The notes under the pieces are model-generated. The model was given only the letters and a program-made list of their open reading frames with translations, had not been told where the DNA came from and searched no databases. From Ischnura elegans (Eukaryota; Arthropoda; Insecta; Odonata; Coenagrionidae), in the NCBI RefSeq assembly GCF_921293095.1, contig NW_025791691.1, positions 1 through 64,000 on the forward strand: a stretch of DNA of 64,000 bases, in the 5' to 3' direction. Positions 30,900 through 42,669 of this stretch are shown in pieces. Position 1 is the first letter of the stretch, and every line of letters begins with the position of its first letter. The position numbers and the translations under genes are program-made.

Positions 30900-33200
30900 A
30901 AAATGTTATTTGACAAGGGGATTTTAGGGGTTTAAATTTATGCCCTGAAATAATCATCGCCACACCTATTCGCGATGGGCGTCCCGATTGCTGCTCCGGC
31001 CAAGGTCAAACTGCGGTCCGTCAATAGGTTTTGCATGCCGAGAAGGTTGCTTCAATTTAAATTCATCGCCAATTGGAAGAAGTATCATGGCCGAATTGCA
31101 TACATTTTTCGGGAGTGGTGCCGGAAATTTACTTCTTGCCGCCACAGCGTTCATGACGAGCAGTGGAATCCTCAATATCAGCGGGCAAGATTGCGGCCTT
31201 CTGGGGGTCTATTCTGGTTCTTTCTGGCTATAGCAACAGCGATTTGTCGAAAAAATTGGCGTACGGTGACTGAACTCATATTCTCGTTTGCATTCGTTAG
31301 CTATTTCGCCAGATAAGCTTCGCTTAGTTCCTCTAGCGACGAAAAAGTTATTCTCGTTCTGTCTGGCGAGCAATTATCGAATGTAAACATTCGCCAAGAG
31401 CGAATTTTGCTAGCGACGACAATGAACTCGCTCTAGCGACTCGGCGAAGGAATTGGTGAGAGAACGACTCGTGATTTAATTTCAGCCATACACCATTATT
31501 ATGTAATATTTTTGATCCCAATTAGTTTAATTGTTATTCAAATGCTCGGCATACAGCCTGTGTGTTGTTTAACCCGTCTTGTCGTTCTACGTAATTCAAT
31601 AAATGGGATATTAAGTGGGTTATACCGTATCGGTGGCTACGGTTATACGCTACTAGATCCTTACAAGCCTCTCAACTTTGATAATAATCACCATCCAATA
31701 AATAATTGCCTATTTTGTGGACTGCAGTCGGAGATCGTGTGCTCAACCCCTGAAAATGTTGAAGTTATGCAATATTTGTGCCGAAGGAGGCGTTTGTTAT
31801 GATTTGTGCCAGCCGAGAGGAAAGCTAGGAGGTGAAACAGGAGTGTAGGTTTATAAATCTATTATTACTTGGTTTTGCTGACTTCATCAATGAATTCAAA
31901 ATGTGACGGTGTTTACGAAGACAGTTTGAATTAGAAGAACAGCCAAGTTTCGTATTGGCAATCGAAAGTGAGAAAAAGATCGTACCCACTATTTGCATTC
32001 TGATTTACTAGCATGAGATGTAACTATAGAATTCATAATTAATTGTGAGTATATATATTATGAAGTGAAAGGGGGTAAGATGTTGAATGTTTTCGTTATG
32101 CCTTTTCCGAAGGATATGTTTGTCAAAGTACTAAAATAAAAATTACAGGTCCATAACAATAATCCAATAGCAATATGTGGCGTACGGCTTGGTATTTCTT
32201 GGTGATAAATATATGGGAATGAGTGGGGCTAGTGAAAGATTGCGTGAAAAAGAAAGGAATTTGCACATTTCCTACGTAGTTTATAGTAGATACTGTTTGA
32301 GTTTTCCTTGGAAGTTGAGAAATGCAAATTGATGCAGTCAATACAGCTCGTGTGGGTAAAAAAAGTAAGAATGACTGATTTGCTCACAAGATGGTTTGAC
32401 ATATTAATTATAAATGAACTCGTTTGGCAAATGAGCATTTAGAGTGTGGAAGTTTACTAATTATTGTAATTTTTGTGACTAAGTAATGACCTCTCATCCT
32501 TTTGATGAACCTTAAGCAAAAGAAGTCTTCCCTTCTATGCAAATTTTCTGTTCCAATGCATTGCCTTCTACGGAAAAAATAGTAAATTCATAACCTAAGT
32601 GTTGTTCGTAGCCAAACACAGGTTATTTACTACTGTTAAAATCTCCTAGCAAATTATCTACCATGAAAAGTAGCTTCCGAGTCATAGAATCAGTGGTGCC
32701 TATCTAGATACCTCAGGTTAATACATAAGAGTGCCAGTTTGGTTACCAATACTTAGTTATCTTATTTCAGGTTTGAATATTTTAATATAGTGAAAGTAAA
32801 CAAATTGATACTTTATCCTGAAAAAGTTTGATTTTATTCCACATAATTGAGCCTTAATTCAAGGAGAGAATGTGGACCCTTACACCAGAAGAATCATAGA
32901 ACATCAAAGCCAGATTAATCAAAGAAATACTATATTAAGGCTCTCAATCCTTGTCTGCTAATGGAATGTTTGAAACAATCAGAGTCAGTTGTATTTCTTA
33001 TAATATTGAGCCAGCTGGGCTATTGGGGGAAGCTGTTGTCCGTATACCTATGTATTTGCTAATGAGGCTGAATTTACAGGAAATGACTGCATTCACCACC
33101 CATTATTTTCCATGCTCATCAGTGACCACTGAAAATTTTTCATCGATAAGCTCTTTCAAAGTATGTTGTATGGCGTTGGGCAAGATATGGTGGAAGTTCT
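30900..33200. other. Mixed repeat-like DNA, no confident gene
   Basis: A CpG-richer patch at 30965-31470 contains overlapping open frames on both strands and repeated GCTAGCGA/TCGCTAG-like words resembling those around 36840-37000. No domain was recognised. The rest is AT-rich. Confidence 0.35.
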
Positions 33201-33205
33201 TCATA

Positions 33206-33296
33206 TTAGTAAAATTAGAGTTTGCAATATTTCTACTGAGTTTTAGCATAATAAACTCATTGTCAGTGGAAATATTGCAATTTCAAATTTTACTAA
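33206..33296. repeat. Fold-back repeat, 91 bp
   Basis: TTAGTAAAATT...TTGCAATATTTC forms a near-complete hairpin with GAAATATTGCAA...AATTTTACTAA around a short loop (about 33246-33249), with a 5-nt deletion in the left arm. It is probably a small MITE. Confidence 0.7.
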
Positions 33297-34531
33297 TAAC
33301 TATTTCAAAGTCTTGAATGGAATTCTTGGCGTGGTTTTTTCCTAAAATATTAACCTTTACTACTACTTGTCGACATTTTACTAATTAATATGTTTAATAA
33401 GTTTCAAAAGGATAAGTGAAGACATATTCCTATAAGTCATTTTACATCACATATCTGGTACACATGTTAGTTTCTTGGGATTTCAATCCCATACATAGCT
33501 TTTATTAATTTTTTTCATTTTCTATCCATTGGACTATCACTAATGAGTGAAAAATTTCAAAAATCCATTAGGTATAATATCTTCAACACTTATAACAATG
33601 TATGACAAGATATCTCATTCCATTACATACTGATCTACTCATTAAGGTTGACATAGTTCTTTGTAACATACATAGTTCTTCCATTAATTCCAGAACTATT
33701 GTCTCCCTGCCCTTGCTTGTTACTCAAAATCCTTACCTTAATCACTTTTGTCTGCATTTCAAGCTTGATGCACACTTCATCTACATCATTTATATCTAAT
33801 TTATCTCCTGCAATTATTCCCTTTCCTCACTTATCAGGTTTCCTACTATCACTTCCTACTTTCTTTTCCTATGTCAATGTTATCTATACATTCCTGTATA
33901 CCTCTATTCTTATCCTTCTTCTGGGTCAAAAGTACCAGTTTCATACTAAACCGTATTCCATATCTCTTAATCAACTTCTTTTTGCACTTTGGTGCTGTTA
34001 TTTTCCCTGTGATTCTCCTCTTTTTATTTATTCCCTATCTGTCTCGCTCTGATCTGCATTGCTAGAGATATATTTTAACATGCATAGCTGCAATGCATGT
34101 AATGAGAATCAGTCTATGATCATGTCACATAAAAGGCAAATTTTCTTAATAGATTTATGAAAGTGGAGTGGATGTGAGGGAAATTGCTTCTATAATCACT
34201 TCATAAATAGAACATGTTGCGATAAAATTGTTTGAGGAATTCATATTATCGCATTTATGATAATGGAGGCACATACATTAATTATAAGTGAGTGATGTCA
34301 ATGTGATGCATTCAGAGATTACTTGGTGCAGCATTTGAAAGAATGACCCCAGAAGGGAAGGGTAGTAAAAAAAATTATTTACTGTAACACCAGGTAACAA
34401 CATAATTCCTTTGAAAACCCACATCCCAAAAGGACAGGTGCAATGAAGGAGTCATCATGATGGAATCCTTATGCTTTACATTTGATACGAATAAATTCTT
34501 CAAATGCTGTATAAATAACTGTATCTTTGTA

Positions 34532-34696
34532 CAGAGGCGGATCTATGGGGGGAGGGGGGGGGGCTATCCAATTTACTCCACTTGGGTATCCAATTTGCAC
34601 TAGAGGGAATGGTGATTTTTTCTGACCCCCGCTACAGCTGGATTTTAACCTCACCTAGACCCTCCCCCTGTTGTCCCTATCCTGGATCCACTACTG
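34532..34696 (+). mobile_element. hAT-type MITE, 165 bp, second copy
   Basis: The left end CAGAGGCGGATCTATGGGGG and inverted right end CAGTAGTGGATCCAGGATAG match the MITE at 14281-14446, including the internal AATTTACTC/CACTAGAGGGAATGGT block. It is flanked by TCTTTGTA and TCTCTGTA, an 8-bp duplication with one mismatch. A poly-G tract lies inside. Confidence 0.85.
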
Positions 34697-34910
34697 TCTC
34701 TGTATAATTTAGTACTCAGCTAAATATTTCAAACATGCTCAATGAAAGCTTCATATATTTGTGCTGAGAATAAAAGAAAATATGGATCACATGTATAGTA
34801 TAGTATCCATAAACACCACTGAGAGTTGAAATTTCATGCTTTCATTCTGATTAGATATGTTTTTCAACAGATTTTATAATAAATTGAACCCAGCAACTTT
34901 AATATCTTAT

Positions 34911-35098
34911 AGAATAAATTAAATAACTTTGTTTTATTCCACACTTTATTTTAAATAGCACCACCCGGGTTCCAGCATCTCATGCTATCATCAGATGAAA
35001 GCAGGTACTTTCACCTGATGATAACATTAGATGCTGGAACCGGGGTCATGCTATTTAAAATAAAGTGTGGAATAAAACAAAGTTATTTAATTTATTCT
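34911..35098. repeat. Penelope-like hairpin 2, 188 bp
   Basis: Near-perfect arms 34911-35000 and 35009-35098 surround an 8-nt centre. Both arms contain TATTTAAAATAAAGTGTGG-type sequence and the TTCCAGCATCT block. The right arm reads CACCTGATGATAACATTAGA then TGCTGGAACCGGGG, keeping CTGATGA followed by GAAC. The arms are very similar, which suggests recent formation or gene conversion. Confidence 0.8.
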
Positions 35099-35199
35099 GC
35101 AATGAAGCAATTCCACAAAATAACACCAGAGACCGTGTCTTATATTTAATATCTTTGCACCCCATCTCTTTTCCTTAAATCTTTAATAGAATACAAGCC

Positions 35200-38130
35200 T
35201 TCGCTGTTGATAAGATATGAAGTCTAGTTACGATAGCACTTAAAACATATTCTAACACAAGGTTTGCAAAAATAGTCTTTACATAAACAATAGATCCCCC
35301 ATCCCAAGCTATGAGCCAAAAAGAGTAGCAATATTTTGTTACAGAAGCATATTGTTGTAACAACATGCAGCCTACTTGTAAAGTATGAAAGGTTTGCTGC
35401 AAAATTTACATTTATTTAATAATTGGATGGCAAGTTTACTAGGCCATGAGCCCTTGAAGTAACTGCTGTAGGGTTATGCATAAGTATTCAAACTATATTC
35501 AATCTTCTCTAATTTTAATTTTAGACAGTGAAGTTATGTTCATAATAAGTGATTTCTGAACATCAATTCAATTTTATGATGTCAATGAATACATTCTCAA
35601 CGGCATTACCTTTAAGACTCACAGTCCTCCCTATTACAATATCAACTACACTATTGACAGCCAGTATCACAATATGTTTCACCTTATATTTCGATGGTAA
35701 GGGCTAATTGGTGTCATGCAATAGGTTTTTGTATCTCTAATGAATAAATTTAAACTTAGTTCTGTCCCTTATTGAAATTTTATTTGCCAGAGATTATGGA
35801 TTTCATGAAACATATTGCTTCTCAACAGTATATCAACAGTAATAAATAAGATGAGATAATTTAAAGTTATGAAATATCTGCTGCTAGCTGACAATTATAT
35901 GGCTCAATTCTTTTTGTGTCTGTTACATGAGTGGCATATGCCTGAAGATACCTCCTTATTGTGAACATTTTAATAAAACTGAAAATGCTTCTATAAAATC
36001 ACAAAAATAATCAAAGGAATTACAATGAATTATTTATGAATTAATTATTCATAACAATGACATCTTCAGTGTGACAGAAGTCATTCTGCACGTTATCATT
36101 TATAATGAACACAGATTAATTTGTCTATTAGACGGTGGTTGGTTATAAATTCTGTTATTGAAATTATGGCCATGGTGAGTACTTTGAAAACAGGAAAGGC
36201 TTTGATTATTCACAACTTGCAAGGTGTTCTTAATTCCGTAAGGAACGCAGAGATGATGATATGATAGCGTAGGGGCCAAACTAACGCTAAGAAGATATAT
36301 CTTACTGCAAAAGTATGATTAAAATTTATCGTCATTGATTACATTGTAGCCACAAAATGTTCCTAAAATCGCTCTGGTGGTCTACTCAATAGAAAGCCAT
36401 TTCAATTGGTTTCACAATACAAATGAGAATCTTCGTTCCCGTGTAATAAGCACAAACAGGGTTAATTTACCACTATTTCTTGCAAAGGAACTCCAATTTC
36501 ATCCGATCCACAAATAGTCATTCATTATCTCCGTGTAATTTATGGCTTACTCGTATCGCAGCACTCATAAAATTAACACTTTTACTTACTAAATATTCAC
36601 AAATCGACGCGAGTACTTTTATTTAACGACACACAGATGATTGACCATATTAATCGTCAACGATTAAAACCGAAAATATTGGCTTCATCTTCATTTTTAA
36701 GGCTAACCATCACTTCATAACAAACGTAAACAAACCTTTCACCATACTCCACACTCGATTTTCCAATTCCGACTTTCGTTTGTTTCACTTTTCGCGTTCA
36801 ATTGTTGGTATGAGAATTATCGACTTACGGGTATTCTTTATTACCTACGTCACAGTATTTCGCTAAGAGAACGAAGTTACCCGAACTGTAGCGATAGGAG
36901 GAGCGAAAAGAACGAGAATAATCGCGGAGAAAATTTTCGCTACGCTTCGAGTTGCCGTAGCGAAGCGAGGACCCGAGCGAAGGGAGAACGAGAATCACCG
37001 CCCTGGGCAGGCATGGCAAGCGAAACTAAACTTATGGGTGTTCTATCCTAATTCAAAAATCCAAATTCAACCGTCGCCGGATTTTAGTTGCGAAGTCGGC
37101 CGCTACGGCCAGTGGAATGGGAAGCCTCCTTGGGTGGAGGGGAGTTGTCGCTGATCGAAGGAAAAAAAAGGAAAGGAGGAGGGGTCGAGCTTCGCTCCGA
37201 ACGAAAAAAACACCCGACGCTGTATCAAGTTTCACTGCGGAGGGCGATATTGAGAGTGGTCAGGATTCGGAGGTTGATTTTTGCTCTCTGGCGGCATTTG
37301 TCCCACCTCAGCCACTCGGTTGCCGTTTCTTGGAAGAATCCAAATACGCACGCTCTCGAAGAGGCTGGGAAGTACGGCCGGCTTCTATTAAGAAAGGCGA
37401 TTACTTGCATTGTTCTCTCCTTATGCACTCTCCTCGAAGGGGAGAGCTGGTCAACGTTCATATTACAAAATTTTTAAGCGCTATTCAAAGCATCGTAAAA
37501 GTCAACTACGCTAACCAAAATGCCCGTACTTCGTGAAATTTTTTTAAAAGTACAACTTTACATTTTTACGTTATTCCTCAGTATGAATGAAATTGTAATC
37601 ACCCACGTCCATTTGAAAACGTATATTCAATACAGTTACTTTCCGAAACATGTTTATTCAGTAATCATAGCGCTGCAGGGAGAACACTAATGAGACATAT
37701 GACAAATAATGAATGAACGAAAATTGATGTTCTATCATCTTTAATATTTATTGATTTATATGGTAAGAACATCATAAATTCCATATTGCATCAGACATCA
37801 CATACAGCTTTAATAAGGCCAATAACCCTGAATAGATCGCATCGAGTCATATTTACTTTTTCTTCGATGTTTTTTTTTTAAATGATGCCGTTCGAACTAG
37901 AGTTTATCTGGTCTCTAATTTCTTGTAATTCTAACTCTAAGTAACGTTTAATATTCAAAGTGTTCCCTAGTTTTGCTGCAACCGAAGTTTTGACCCGATG
38001 CGATCGAAAGTATGACAATTTATTCTCGCTTCCGATCCATCGTGAAGACGATTAAAATTCATTCGCTCGCATTTGGCTTGATGAAATCGCCGATTACTCA
38101 TCTTCCTGGAATACACCCATGTGCAAAAAG
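35200..38130. other. AT-rich stretch with one CpG-rich island, no confident gene
   Basis: The island at about 36830-37540 is richer in G+C and CpG. It holds an open frame on the plus strand (37117-37536, 139 codons, reading RGRASLRTKKTPDAVSSFTA and further) with no recognisable domain. It could be a promoter-exon region or a repeat. Outside it nothing was identified. Confidence 0.3.
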
Positions 38131-38157
38131 TGTGTGTGATGAATAATCAGCATTTCG

Positions 38158-38885
38158 CCTCTTTTTGCGCAGAAGTATTAGATATAATTGTGAAAATCAC
38201 AAATCTCTACTTTAATTATGTTTCTGGAAATTATACAAGAGATCGTGATACTAGGCAGTTGAGTGAAGATGAATAACTAGCTCTTATTAGTCTCCTTTTT
38301 CTCTTAGGTGCGTATAAAATTTCCAATGTTGATATTAGGGAGATTTGGAGCAAAGAAGTCTATAAGAAATTTTCCCGTACACTGGGCTATTTTTTTTTTC
38401 TACGGTGCATTAGTTTTTATGACCTTAGCACTAGACTAGAAAGTAAGAAAAGTGACTAGTAACCCGCAGTTACTGAGTTCATTAATAAAATATCCAAAAA
38501 ACTTGAATTTACTAATACACAATCAGAGTACATCACGATCCTTGATCAACTTATACCAATTCGAGGCCGATGCCCTGTAACGCAGAATCTATCCAAAAGC
38601 CAAAGAAATATGGTATTGAAGTCATTGCTGTGGTGGATGCTAGGAAATTTTACCTAAAAATTGAAATTTATATGGGCACGTAGCCAGATGCCCTTTCAAA
38701 GAATCCAATTCACCTCATGAAATTGTCTAACGCATAGCAGAGCACATTGAATGCAGAGGAAGAAATATTACCAGTGACAAATGGTGTACCAGCCTGCCTT
38801 TAACAGAAGAACTTAATCAAAAAAAGATTGGCTACAGTAAGGACGATAATTAAGAACAAAGCAGACGTTCCTCCTGAATTTCCCC
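38158..38885 (+). pseudogene. piggyBac-family transposase remnant, second lineage
   Basis: The plus strand shows NLYFNYVSGNYTRDRDTRQL, ALISLLFLLGAYKISNVDIR and EIWSKEVYKKFSRT (N-terminal half). Next comes LDQLIPIRGRCPVTQNLSKK, the family's DEQLVPFRGRCPFxQY block, with the catalytic Asp replaced or displaced. It continues with KKYGIEVIAVVDARKFYLKI, GRNITSDKWCTSLPLTEELN (family D-N-F-F-T-S carries the second Asp; here D-K-W-C-T-S) and, after a frameshift, TVRTIIKNKADVPPEF. Internal stops and shifts make it inactive. Sequence resembling a GC-rich MITE follows immediately after PPEF. Confidence 0.85.
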
Positions 38886-39488
38886 CAAGAAAAAATAGAA
38901 CCTTACATCATAGGCGAGAGGCAAGGGGGGGCGGGCAGCTGCCCCCTCTCCAGAAGCAAAAATCGCAAAAGTCTTTAAGCAAAATCAGTACTGAATTGAA
39001 ACGAAAGTATTCAACAAATTTTCTTTAAACCCACGAAAAATGATATGCATTAGTAGGTATAATATGTGTAACTAAAATAAAAATATTTTTTCTAGGAAAT
39101 GATATCATAAACTAATAATGCGCTGTTATAATTTTCTTAAAATATTTGTCTCATTCACCTTTTCCATGCTAAAATGTCACAACTTGTCTTGCGCCCCCTT
39201 CTACTAAAGACTATGGCTTGCCCACCCTCCCTAGTTATGACCCTGGGTATGTCCATGTCTTACATCCTTCCCTTTTTGGCTTTACTCCCGACATTTCCGC
39301 GTTGTAATACCTACGTTTCAATAAAATCCATGCAATACTTACTTCTGCCATTATCCATGACGCAAGTATTACTGCCTCAAGTGGTAACAAAATGCTTCCT
39401 GACATTATATCATTTTACAATACTATCAAGGGGGTGTGGATTCAAATGATCAGCTTTGCTCAAATTATAATTCCTTCGAATTCACGTG

Positions 39489-41883
39489 TAAAATGACCTC
39501 CTAAATCCGAATATGAACTCTGTTTTACTCCATCACCCACCATTTTCGGGGGAGCTCCCCCCCTCCAATTTTCATCACTTTTCGGTCATTTGGAGAAATT
39601 GAAAGGATTATTTTAGCATTTAAATTTTTTCTATGGGTTTTGAGGGGTGCAAAATTCTGAAAAAATAATATTAATGGTAAAGATGTAGATTTGAAGGGAA
39701 TTAATCTCCGTAAATTGTGTAATAACGCATTAAAATGACCAGTTTTGCCATTTTTTCGCAAATTTTCAAGTATTTTAAAACATTTCCAGCTTCTATTTCA
39801 CATCATCCCCCCGAAAGATAATAACACATAACAGCAAGGAACAGCAGTATTAATAAAAATATTTTGCTGTATAGCATAGCAACAATAATTAAAATATGTA
39901 GCAATAGCTCGGAAGATTCACTTTACTACACTGGCCCTCGCAGTGCCTCTCCCGCTCAGGCTTGGACGGCAATTCTCTTGATTTCGCAGCTAAAAAAAAG
40001 AAATGTAATACTTTCTAGTTCCACGCAGAATATAAAACTGAGATTTTATATTTTCATTGGATTAAAAAAGTATTCTTTCTCCTTAATCATGGAATTCCAC
40101 AAAGTATCAGCCTCTCAAATCAATTATGCATATTGAAGTTGGCATCATCTTCCCTCGGTATACCTCTTGTGATCGCAGAGTCAACTCTTTCGGTGTTCTG
40201 GACAAGGATATTTTTTTCCAAGTAATTTAAATAGTGCAAAACAGTAAAATACTTGGTCAAACTAATGTAACATGTGGCACGAAGTTGCGCCTATATGGAT
40301 GCCAATCTCTAACGAAGGGGCATAAAAATCTTTTCCTGTAGGACAAGAGCGCCAACACTGAAATTACTTTTTACGTTAGATGAAGGCTTGGTTTTTTTAC
40401 TGTAATTAAATGCATTGTTGATAGAAATGATGATGCCATGTGACCCAGAAAAATGGAGACTGTTTATGGATTCATCAAAGACAAGCTTTGAAGTGGTCCT
40501 GTTGGCCAATGGGAATGAGTTACCTTCTGTCCTATCTGCATACTCTGCTTTTATGAAGGATACGTCCGGAAATATCAGCCGAATCCTTGAAAATACTAAT
40601 TATCGTGATTATAATTTGTAAGTTTGCGCTAATCTGAAAGTTGTCGCTCTACTCACGGGACTGCAACCAGGCTTCACGAAATACTGCTGCTCCCTTAGTG
40701 AATACAACAGCCGCGCCCGAGAAAAACATTGCATCTTACGGAAATGGCCTCTGCGAGAAAGTCTCACCCATGGTTGTAAAAATGTTGCTCGTGTTTCTCT
40801 GGTTTCGACAGAAAATATTCACTTGCCACCATTGCACATCAAACTAGGACAGATGAAATATTTTGTGAAAGCAATCGACAAGACAGTAGCTGAATTTGAA
40901 TTTTTAACTAAAATTCCTTGTCTTAGTGAGGCTAAAACCAAGGAAGAAATTCGTGGGCCCCAATCATTGGAAACTTTTCCAAGATTCAACGTTTATGAAA
41001 CACCTGAATCATGAAGAAAGTCGAGCTTGGCTTGGATTCTGAAAAGTTTTAGAAATGTTTGGGTGACAAAGAAGTGATGATTATGTCGCCCATGTCGAGG
41101 AATTGCTGCCAGCGTATTAGGCCATGGAGAGTAACATATCACTAAAAATGCATTTCCTACATTCACACCTACCAATATTTTGGAGCAATTTAAAGTTAAC
41201 ATTGGGAACGGTTCCATGAAGATATCACCATAGGAGAGGAGATTTTAAGAGAAGTTGAATGCGGGCATGTTGGTATGTACATTAGGCCTACTGCTGGTTT
41301 ATGTAAGAGAAACTTCTACCTCAGTGTATAAAAGGAAATCAAATACCAAATTACTTATGTTATTTATCGTTCTTCACATTTGTTATTTTTCTCTTTGTTG
41401 ATGCGCATGTGACATTGAGGGCGCAAGCGTGGTAGCGTACCTTCTGAAATATTGGCACACATTTTTATTATTTTTACCATGTCGTGTTCATAAATATTTT
41501 TATCATTGCTGATACAAGCTGTTTATATACTTTTCCATCATTTTGGGATATTTTGGGTAGAGTAAGATGAAATGGGAGCTGAAATATGAAGAAAATAAGT
41601 CAAAAAAAGCGAAAAAAGGAAAGGTTGATGATTTTCAAAGTGTTTTTTTTTTACTCATTAACAGAAACTAATCCCCCTAAATGTAAATCCTTACCATTAA
41701 TCATCGCGTTTTAGAACTTTTCTACTCTCAAAAGCCAAATAAAAAATATAAATTCTAAAATAATCCTTTTCATTTCTCCAAATTATTGCAAAATTGATGA
41801 AACTTGAAGGGGAGCCTTCCCCCCAAAAATGGTGGGTGATGGAAGAAAACGGATGTCATATTCGGATTCATGTGGTCATTTTA
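39489..41883 (+). mobile_element. 2.4-kb element with ~300-bp terminal inverted repeats
   Basis: The left terminus (39489-39790) and right terminus (41578-41883, inverted) align along their length: TAAAATGACC, ATCCGAATATGA, CCATCACCCACCATTTT, a GGGGGAGCTCCCC-like stem, ATTTGGAGAAAT, AAGGATTATTTTAG, TTAATGGTAA and TTTC(C)AGC. TA at both outer ends may be the target duplication (the flanks otherwise differ), which would make AAATGACC the terminus. Between the repeats lies the decayed ORF described separately. Right next to it, outside, is the Mutator-like remnant (41925-42420, minus). The termini do not match a transposon superfamily I can name. Confidence 0.72.
40330..41265 (+). pseudogene. 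Decayed ORF of a conserved arthropod protein family of unassigned function
   Basis: In one frame from about 40415 the sequence reads PCDPEKWRLFMDSSKTSFEV and VLLANGNELPSV, one TAA at 40619, then NLKVVALLTGLQPGFTKYCC, LSEYNSRAREKHCILRKWPL, IHLPPLHIKLGQMKYFVKAI and CLSEAKTKEEI, ending at 41014. Farther on, in shifted frames, SLKMHFLHSHL-like and HWERFHEDI appear (about 41140-41230). I recognise this as a family found in many copies in arthropod and cnidarian genomes, typically annotated uncharacterized, with blocks like WRLFIDSSK, GDLKVV, LPPLHIKLG and GERFHQDI. The conserved acidic residues (D of DSSK, D of GDLK, E of GERFH) could be an RNase H-like catalytic set; that is inference. Here D of GDLK is Asn, so the copy is dead. 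Confidence 0.65.
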
Positions 41884-41924
41884 TATTAGAATCAGCAGGA
41901 ATGGTATCAGGGCTCGAGGATATT

Positions 41925-42420
41925 GTCTCCCTTTTCTGACGCAAAGCGACTGGTACCCTTCCCGTATTATGTTTAATTTCTTTGCGATTTCCCTCCACCT
42001 GTTGCAGTAGTTGCTCAATAAATGATTTATGCACTCTATACTATACTATACTGGGCAGTTGATACCGTAGGGTGGTACTTCAATCAATTTCTTCGTAACG
42101 CTGCCCTCGCCATCACCTACGAATGAAATTACAGTAATATAGTATCTTCCAGAGCAATAACACTGAATTATTCCGTGCCTTATATTATCGTACCAATTAT
42201 TCAATGATATTTTAATTCGCGCATCTTTATACCTGTTTTGAACCCTTCGACTAATATGTCAGCTTCCATTGCTGTCGAGGATTCGCTCCAATTTTTGTAG
42301 CATTGCTCTTTCACCTCCAATTTTGTATCCCTACTTCTCGCACAAATACAGCAGTATCTGTTCCTCACTTCAATAAACAAGACCTTCTGAGTTCGAAAGC
42401 CGACAATACGGGCCTGTGAA
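41925..42420 (-). pseudogene. Mutator-like transposase domain remnant
   Basis: On the minus strand, 42420 to 42215 reads ARIVGFRTQKVLFIEVRNRY, CCICARSRDTKLEVKEQCYK and NWSESSTAMEADILVEGFKT. After stops and a shift it continues as VGDGEGSVTKKLIEVPPYGI and VECINHLLSNYCNR-like pieces down to about 41930. These blocks match the Mutator-like transposase domain family (Pfam 'Mutator') of animals: the KVLFxGVRNKxCxxC zinc-knuckle, the NWxxxSxxMEADxxVEGF motif, GDGDSSV with a catalytic Asp, and NHLLRNYC. The open frame extends to 42632 without recognised motifs. It ends next to the TIR element's right end at 41883. Confidence 0.78.
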
Positions 42421-42669
42421 ATGAGAGAGAATTTTAATTTTAATGCTATCAAAATGCAGTTTAAAATAAAAAAAATTACATCCAATATTGTCCTACAGAA
42501 GAATCTCTCTCTTACTCCAATAGTAGATATTAATGCCGATGTGTTGACAAAATTCATCCTGCTACGTTTGGGCAATAGTAAACTTTGTTGGACTAGTATG
42601 CTTCTGAATATTTCTTCTCTTCTAGGTACCAAGGGATTATAGGTATGAAATCATAATTATTAGTCAACA

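Noticed and set aside
38900..39246. Possible hAT MITE after the piggyBac remnant (GGGGGGGCGGGCAGCTGCCCC at left, CCCTAGTTATGACCCTG at right)
   Set aside because: Ends suggestive but the alignment is weak and no 8-bp duplication was found.
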